Assembly: GCF_001905665.1 (NCBI RefSeq)
Contig: NZ_LIVX01000010.1
Coordinates: forward strand, 124,001 to 188,000
Direction: 5' to 3'
DNA: 64,000 nucleotides
Source of the DNA: Streptomyces sp. CB02261
Lineage (GTDB): Bacteria > Actinomycetota > Actinomycetes > Streptomycetales > Streptomycetaceae
Below are positions 58,961 through 64,000 of the stretch, piece by piece. The stretch's first letter is position 1. The number at the start of each line of letters is the position of its first letter. The notes under the pieces are model-generated. The model saw only the letters and a list, made by a program, of their open reading frames with translations. It searched no databases and was not told where the DNA came from. Both the position numbers and the translations under genes were made by a program.

Positions 58961-59533
58961 ATGGCAGCAGAGGCACGTCCGCGGCTGACCGTGCTCTCCG
59001 GCCCCTCAGGGGTCGGCAAGAGCACGGTCGTCGCTCATATGCGCAAGGTCCACCCCGAGGTCTGGCTCTCGGTGTCGGCGACGACCCGGAAGCCCCGCCC
59101 CGGCGAGAAGCACGGCGTCCACTACTTCTTCGTGACGGACGACGAGTTCGACAAGCTGATCGCCAACGGTGAGCTCCTCGAGTGGGCCGAATTCGCGGGC
59201 AACCGCTACGGCACCCCCCGCGGCGCCGTGCACGAGCGCCTCGACGCCGGCGAGCCCGTGCTCCTGGAGATCGACCTCCAGGGCGCCCGTCAGGTCAAGG
59301 ACTCCATGACCGAGTCGCAGCTCGTCTTCCTGGCCCCGCCGAGCTGGGAGGAGCTGGTCCGCCGTCTCACCGGCCGCGGCACCGAGTCGGCCGAGGTCAT
59401 CGAGCGCCGGCTGGACGCCGCGAAGGTCGAACTGGCCGCCGAGTCGGAGTTCGACACCACCCTTGTCAACACCTCCGTCGAGGACGTAGCACGTGAGCTG
59501 CTAACGTTGATGCTGTTGACTTCTGGGGAATGA
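58961..59533 (+). CDS. gmk: Guanylate kinase
   Basis: GMP + ATP to GDP, 190 residues. P-loop LSGPSGVGKSTVVAHM, GMP-binding SVSATTRKPRPGEKHGVHYFF and the lid region are intact. There is no Shine-Dalgarno; TAATCG at 58951-58956 sits just upstream of the ATG, so a leaderless transcript is likely. rpoZ follows 30 bases later. Confidence 0.96.
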   Translation: MAAEARPRLTVLSGPSGVGKSTVVAHMRKVHPEVWLSVSATTRKPRPGEKHGVHYFFVTDDEFDKLIANGELLEWAEFAGNRYGTPRGAVHERLDAGEPVLLEIDLQGARQVKDSMTESQLVFLAPPSWEELVRRLTGRGTESAEVIERRLDAAKVELAAESEFDTTLVNTSVEDVARELLTLMLLTSGE

Positions 59534-59563
59534 TCCCCGGTTTCCATCTTCGGAAGGTAGAGC

Positions 59564-59836
59564 GTGTCCTCTTCCATCACCGCGCCCGAGGGCATCATCA
59601 ACCCGCCGATCGACGAGCTGCTCGAGGCCACGGACTCGAAGTACAGCCTCGTGATCTACGCGGCCAAGCGCGCGCGTCAGATCAACGCGTACTACTCCCA
59701 GCTCGGCGAGGGCCTGCTGGAGTACGTGGGTCCGCTGGTCGACACCCACGTCCACGAGAAGCCGCTCTCGATCGCCCTGCGGGAGATCAACGCGGGTCTG
59801 CTGACGTCCGAGGCCATCGAGGGCCCGGCCCAGTAA
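59564..59836 (+). CDS. rpoZ: RNA polymerase omega subunit
   Basis: 90 residues; helps fold and hold beta prime. Conserved core INPPIDELLEATDSKYSLVI and KRARQINAYYSQLGEG are present, and HEKPLSIALREINAG ends it. GTG start with GGAAGG upstream. In Streptomyces omega loss affects aerial growth and antibiotics, so this small gene is of regulatory interest. Confidence 0.96.
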   Translation: MSSSITAPEGIINPPIDELLEATDSKYSLVIYAAKRARQINAYYSQLGEGLLEYVGPLVDTHVHEKPLSIALREINAGLLTSEAIEGPAQ

Positions 59837-59860
59837 GCACGTAGCACCTGTAACGCTTGT

Positions 59861-59899
59861 CACCACAGGCCCGGCGGAACATCCGCCGGGCCTGTGGTG
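59861..59899 (+). terminator. 18-bp perfect hairpin after rpoZ
   Basis: CACCACAGGCCCGGCGGA pairs exactly with 59882-59899 over a three-base ACA loop, 25 bases past rpoZ, followed by TCTCATGG. It separates gmk-rpoZ from coaBC. Confidence 0.85.
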
Positions 59900-59938
59900 T
59901 CTCATGGAGTCGTACGCATCCGAGTGCGGGGAGCAACA

Positions 59939-61162
59939 GTGAGCGTGGTGGCCAAGCCGAAGGTCGTCCTGGGCGTGAGCGGCGGCATCGCCGCCTACAA
60001 GGCGTGCGAGCTGCTGCGCCGCCTCACCGAGTCCGGCCACGACGTCCGGGTCGTCCCCACCGACTCCGCCCTGCACTTCGTCGGCGAGGCCACCTGGTCC
60101 GCGCTCTCCGGCAACCCCGTGTCGACCGAGGTGTGGGAGACCGTCCACGAGGTGCCGCACGTACGGATCGGGCAGGGCGCCGACCTCGTCGTCGTCGCCC
60201 CGGCGACCGCCGACATGCTCGCCAAGGCCGCCCACGGCCTCGCGGACGACCTGCTCACCAACACGCTGCTCACCGCGCGCTGTCCCGTCGTCTTCGCCCC
60301 CGCCATGCACACCGAGATGTGGGAGCACCCGGCGACCCAGGAGAACGTGGCGACCCTGCGCCGCCGCGGCGCGGTCGTCATCGAACCGGCCGTCGGCCGC
60401 CTCACCGGCGTCGACACCGGCAAGGGCCGGCTGCCCGACCCGGCGGAGATCTTCGAGGTCTGCCGCAGGGTCCTGGCACGAGGCGCGGACGCGCGCCCCG
60501 ACCTCGCCGGACGCCATGTCGTGGTCAGCGCGGGCGGCACCCGCGAGCCCCTCGACCCCGTCCGCTACCTCGGCAACCGCTCCTCCGGGAAGCAGGGCTA
60601 CGCCCTCGCGAGGGCGGCCGCCGCCCGGGGCGCCCGGGTCACCCTCGTCGAGGCCAACACCGGCATCCCCGACCCGGCCGGTGTCGACGTCGTCCACGTC
60701 GGCACCGCGCTGCAGCTCCGCGAGGCCGTGCTCAAGGCCGTCGCCGACGCCGACGCGGTGGTCATGGCGGCCGCCGTGGCCGACTTCCGTCCGGCCGTCT
60801 ACGCCTCCGGCAAGATCAAGAAGAAGGACGACGGCGGCGCCCCCACCGTCGAGCTGGTCCGCAACCCCGACATCCTCGCCGAGCTCGCGGCCGACCGCGC
60901 CGTGCCGGGGCAGGTGGTCGTCGGTTTCGCCGCCGAGACCGACGACGTCCTCGCCAACGGCCGGGAGAAGCTCCGCCGCAAGGGCTGCGACCTCCTCGTC
61001 GTGAACGAGGTGGGGGAGCGCAAGACCTTCGGCTCCGAGGAGAACGAGGCCGTCGTGCTCGCGTCGGACGGCGCCGAGACCCCCGTACCGTACGGTCCGA
61101 AGGAAGCGCTCGCCGAGACGGTCTGGGACCTGGTCGCACCGCGACTGCGCGCCACGACCTGA
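59939..61162 (+). CDS. coaBC: Bifunctional CoaBC (coenzyme A synthesis)
   Basis: 407 residues. The N-terminal CoaC flavoprotein decarboxylates phosphopantothenoylcysteine (GVSGGIAAYKACELLRRL, ATADMLAKAAHGLADDLL, PAMHTEMWEHPATQENV). The C-terminal CoaB ligates cysteine to phosphopantothenate (SAGGTREPLDPVRYLGNRSS, AAAVADFRPA, KIKK). The usual PAMN Asn of CoaC reads His (PAMHTEMW), apparently normal in actinobacteria. GTG at 59939 follows GGGGAGC. Confidence 0.94.
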   Translation: MSVVAKPKVVLGVSGGIAAYKACELLRRLTESGHDVRVVPTDSALHFVGEATWSALSGNPVSTEVWETVHEVPHVRIGQGADLVVVAPATADMLAKAAHGLADDLLTNTLLTARCPVVFAPAMHTEMWEHPATQENVATLRRRGAVVIEPAVGRLTGVDTGKGRLPDPAEIFEVCRRVLARGADARPDLAGRHVVVSAGGTREPLDPVRYLGNRSSGKQGYALARAAAARGARVTLVEANTGIPDPAGVDVVHVGTALQLREAVLKAVADADAVVMAAAVADFRPAVYASGKIKKKDDGGAPTVELVRNPDILAELAADRAVPGQVVVGFAAETDDVLANGREKLRRKGCDLLVVNEVGERKTFGSEENEAVVLASDGAETPVPYGPKEALAETVWDLVAPRLRATT

Positions 61163-61330
61163 CGGGGGACGAGGCCCGACCCGCCGTCTTCCGCGAGGAC
61201 CGGCGAACCCGACGACGCGCCTGTGATGTGCGCCGCACCCGGGGGCCGGACCCGTCGTGAACGGGCCAGATTCACCCGGCCAGGGCATTCGCCAGGCGAG
61301 ACACCTGGTCCATCGCCCGACCATGACCGA

Positions 61331-61336
61331 TAGACT
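61331..61336 (+). promoter_or_regulatory. Possible metK promoter -10 (TAGACT)
   Basis: TAGACT lies 82 bases before the metK GTG; no clear -35. The leader (about 75 bases) has a small GGGGCGCAGCCCC hairpin. I could not match it to any SAM riboswitch class. Confidence 0.45.
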
Positions 61337-61417
61337 GTCCACGGAACGTCTTGGGGCGCAGCCCCCTGCCGGTCCGTCAACGAAGAGCCAGCAGCCGCTG
61401 CAACCCCAGGGAGCGTT

Positions 61418-62626
<1,209 letters not shown>

Positions 62627-62646
62627 GCCCCCCCGGCTGTACGTGA

Positions 62647-62683
62647 GCGAAGCCCGGTACCCCCGAGGGGTGCCGGGCTTCGC
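62647..62683 (+). terminator. Terminator after metK
   Basis: GCGAAGCCCGGTACCCC pairs with GGGGTGCCGGGCTTCGC (one G-U pair) around a short loop, 20 bases past metK. Confidence 0.85.
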
Positions 62684-62722
62684 TCTGCCCGGCTGTCGGT
62701 GGCGTCTGGTAGGTATGGGGCT

Positions 62723-64000
62723 GTGAGCAGCGAGAACGAGAGGTCCGAGGAGCCCGCCGAGCCCGAGCAGCTCGCGCTCATCCGGGAGACCGTGCGGAAG
62801 GCGAAGGTGCCGCGGGCCAAGCCCCGGACCTGGCGGGGAGCCGCGCTGGCCAAGGAGCTCCCCGTGGCGCGGGTCGTCGTGAACAAGGGGTCGCTCCACC
62901 TCGACCAGTTCTTCGACTACGCGGTCCCCGAGGAGCTGGACGAGACGGCGCGGCCCGGGGTCCGGGTGCGGGTGCGGTTCGGCGCGGGGGCGCACCAGGT
63001 CAAGAACGGCCGGCGCGAGGGCGGGCGGCTCATCGACGGCTTCCTCGTCGAGCGGCGCGCCACCTCGGACTACTCCGGGCCGCTGGCCGCGCTCGCCGAC
63101 GTCGTCTCGCCGGAGCCGGTCCTCGGCCCCGAGCTGCTGGGGCTCGCCCGTGCCGTCGCCGACCGGTACGCGGGGAGTCTGGCGGACGTGCTCCAGCTCG
63201 CCGTGCCCCCGCGCAGCGCCCGCGCCGAGGGCAGGCCGTCACCGGAGCCGCTGCCCCCGCCGGCGGCGCCGGAGCCGGGGAGCTGGTCGCGGTACGAGCG
63301 GGGGCCCGCCTTCCTGGAGTCCCTCGCGCGCGGCGGAGCGCCCCGGGCCGTGTGGAACGCGCTGCCGGGACCGCACTGGGCCGAGGAGATCGGTCGCGCC
63401 GTGGCCGCCACCCTGGCCTCCGGCCGCGGCGCGCTCGTCGTCGTCCCGGACGGACGGGCGGCGGCGCGGGTCGACGCGGCGCTCACCACCGTCCTGGGGG
63501 AGGGGCGGCACGCGCTGCTCACCGCCGAGGCGGGACCCGAGAAGCGGTACGCGCAGTGGCTCGCGGTCCGGCGCGGCGGGGTGCGGGCCGTCGTCGGGAC
63601 CAGGGCCGCGATGTTCGCCCCCGTCCGGGACCTCGGTCTCGTCGTGATCTGGGACGACGGCGACGGCAGCCACAGCGAGCTCCACGCCCCGCAGCCCCAT
63701 GCCCGCGACGTGCTGCTGCTCCGCGCCGCCCACGACCGGTGCGCCTTCCTCCTCGGCAGCACCAGCTGCACCGTGGAGGCCGCCCAGCTCGTCGAGTCCG
63801 GCTGGGCGAAGGCGCTGAGCGCCGGACGGGACCAGGTCCGCAGGGCCGCGCCGCTGATCCGGACCGTCGGCGACGGCGAACTCGCCCGCGACGAGGCCGC
63901 GCGCGCCGCCCGGCTGCCCTCGCTGGCCTGGCAGGCCGTACGGGAGGGGCTGAAGACCGGCCCGGTGCTCGTGCAGGTGCCCCGGCGCGGCTACGTCCCG
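62723..64000 (+). CDS. priA: Primosomal protein N' (PriA-like), 3' end outside window
   Basis: 426 codons are open to the window edge. The 3'-DNA-binding domain is clear (ARVVVNKGSLHLDQFFDYAV, VRVRFGAGAHQVKNG). Helicase motifs are degenerate: where PriA has GVTGSGKTEVY the sequence is NALPGPHWAEEIG, and DEEHD reads WDDGDGSH, though VVGTRAAMFAPVRDLGLVVI still aligns. This matches actinobacterial PriA, usually annotated as probably lacking helicase activity. GTG at 62723 has almost no Shine-Dalgarno and TAGGTA is eight bases upstream, suggesting a leaderless message. Confidence 0.92.
   Translation, partial: MSSENERSEEPAEPEQLALIRETVRKAKVPRAKPRTWRGAALAKELPVARVVVNKGSLHLDQFFDYAVPEELDETARPGVRVRVRFGAGAHQVKNGRREGGRLIDGFLVERRATSDYSGPLAALADVVSPEPVLGPELLGLARAVADRYAGSLADVLQLAVPPRSARAEGRPSPEPLPPPAAPEPGSWSRYERGPAFLESLARGGAPRAVWNALPGPHWAEEIGRAVAATLASGRGALVVVPDGRAAARVDAALTTVLGEGRHALLTAEAGPEKRYAQWLAVRRGGVRAVVGTRAAMFAPVRDLGLVVIWDDGDGSHSELHAPQPHARDVLLLRAAHDRCAFLLGSTSCTVEAAQLVESGWAKALSAGRDQVRRAAPLIRTVGDGELARDEAARAARLPSLAWQAVREGLKTGPVLVQVPRRGYVP

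Noticed and set aside
60300..60330. CoaC PAMH instead of PAMN as a broken active site
   Set aside because: The rest of the site is intact, the gene is essential, and I believe PAMHTEMW is common in actinobacteria.
61337..61417. SAM riboswitch upstream of metK
   Set aside because: Leader too short and no match to a SAM-I, SAM-II, SAM-IV or SAM-SAH core that I could identify.

Overview
The window is a stretch of actinobacterial chromosome, almost certainly from a Streptomyces. Evidence: very high GC, many GTG starts, PIM-lipid genes (CDP-alcohol transferase, acyltransferase, PimA-like mannosyltransferase), a BldD regulator with an intact c-di-GMP signature (R114-G-D116 and R125-Q-D-D128), the actinobacterial nucleoid protein sIHF, and an EF-P with the actinobacterial PGKGP loop. 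From memory, gene order follows the S. coelicolor block running from thrS (about SCO1531) down to priA (about SCO1475). I saw no transposase, integrase, CRISPR array, rRNA or tRNA, and no in-frame TTA codon. This is core, housekeeping chromosome.

Layout. 1-7.5 kb: end of an unknown gene, thrS, a HIT hydrolase, then two minus-strand genes (unknown membrane protein, EF-G2-like GTPase). 7.8-11.5 kb: phosphatidylinositol mannoside genes pgsA, acyltransferase and pimA, then a LemA-like membrane protein. 11.6-17 kb: pdxST (PLP synthase), yebC, ruvCAB and yajC. 17-23.3 kb: secD-secF-apt-relA, i.e. protein export, purine salvage and stringent response. 23.4-25.6 kb (minus): DUF349 protein and a membrane cyclophilin. 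25.8-30.9 kb: MBL hydrolase, hisS, VKOR, rarA and rpsD. 31-33.1 kb (minus): a STAND-type ATPase. 33.3-37.2 kb: two small conserved genes, alaS and ruvX. 37.3-43.6 kb: mltG and the shikimate genes aroE, aroC, aroK, aroB, aroQ. 43.7-47.3 kb: Gly-rich P-loop protein, degenerate M24 peptidase, efp, nusB. 47.5-48.0 kb (minus): bldD. 48.2-58.2 kb: the pyrimidine operon pyrR-pyrB-pyrC-(membrane gene)-carA-carB-pyrD-pyrF. 58.5-64 kb: sIHF, gmk, rpoZ, coaBC, metK and the first part of priA.

Most neighbours overlap by 1-8 bases (GTGA or ATGA junctions) or lie a few bases apart, so transcription is probably in a few long operons separated by strong GC-rich hairpins. Regulatory structure is visible at several points: an SD-sequestering PyrR-type leader before pyrR, GTGGAC repeats resembling PdxR sites before pdxST, a BldD-box match over the bldD transcription start, a 12-bp-arm dyad before sIHF, and a long leader before rpsD.

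I found no convincing new multi-gene system. The best leads are single-gene or site-level: an M24 peptidase homologue with most of its metal ligands replaced, a kinase-like P-loop protein with a roughly 150-residue Gly-rich N-terminus, a STAND ATPase with no visible output domain, the sIHF-upstream dyad, a 27-bp duplication in ruvC, and repeated copies of the pimA 3' end.
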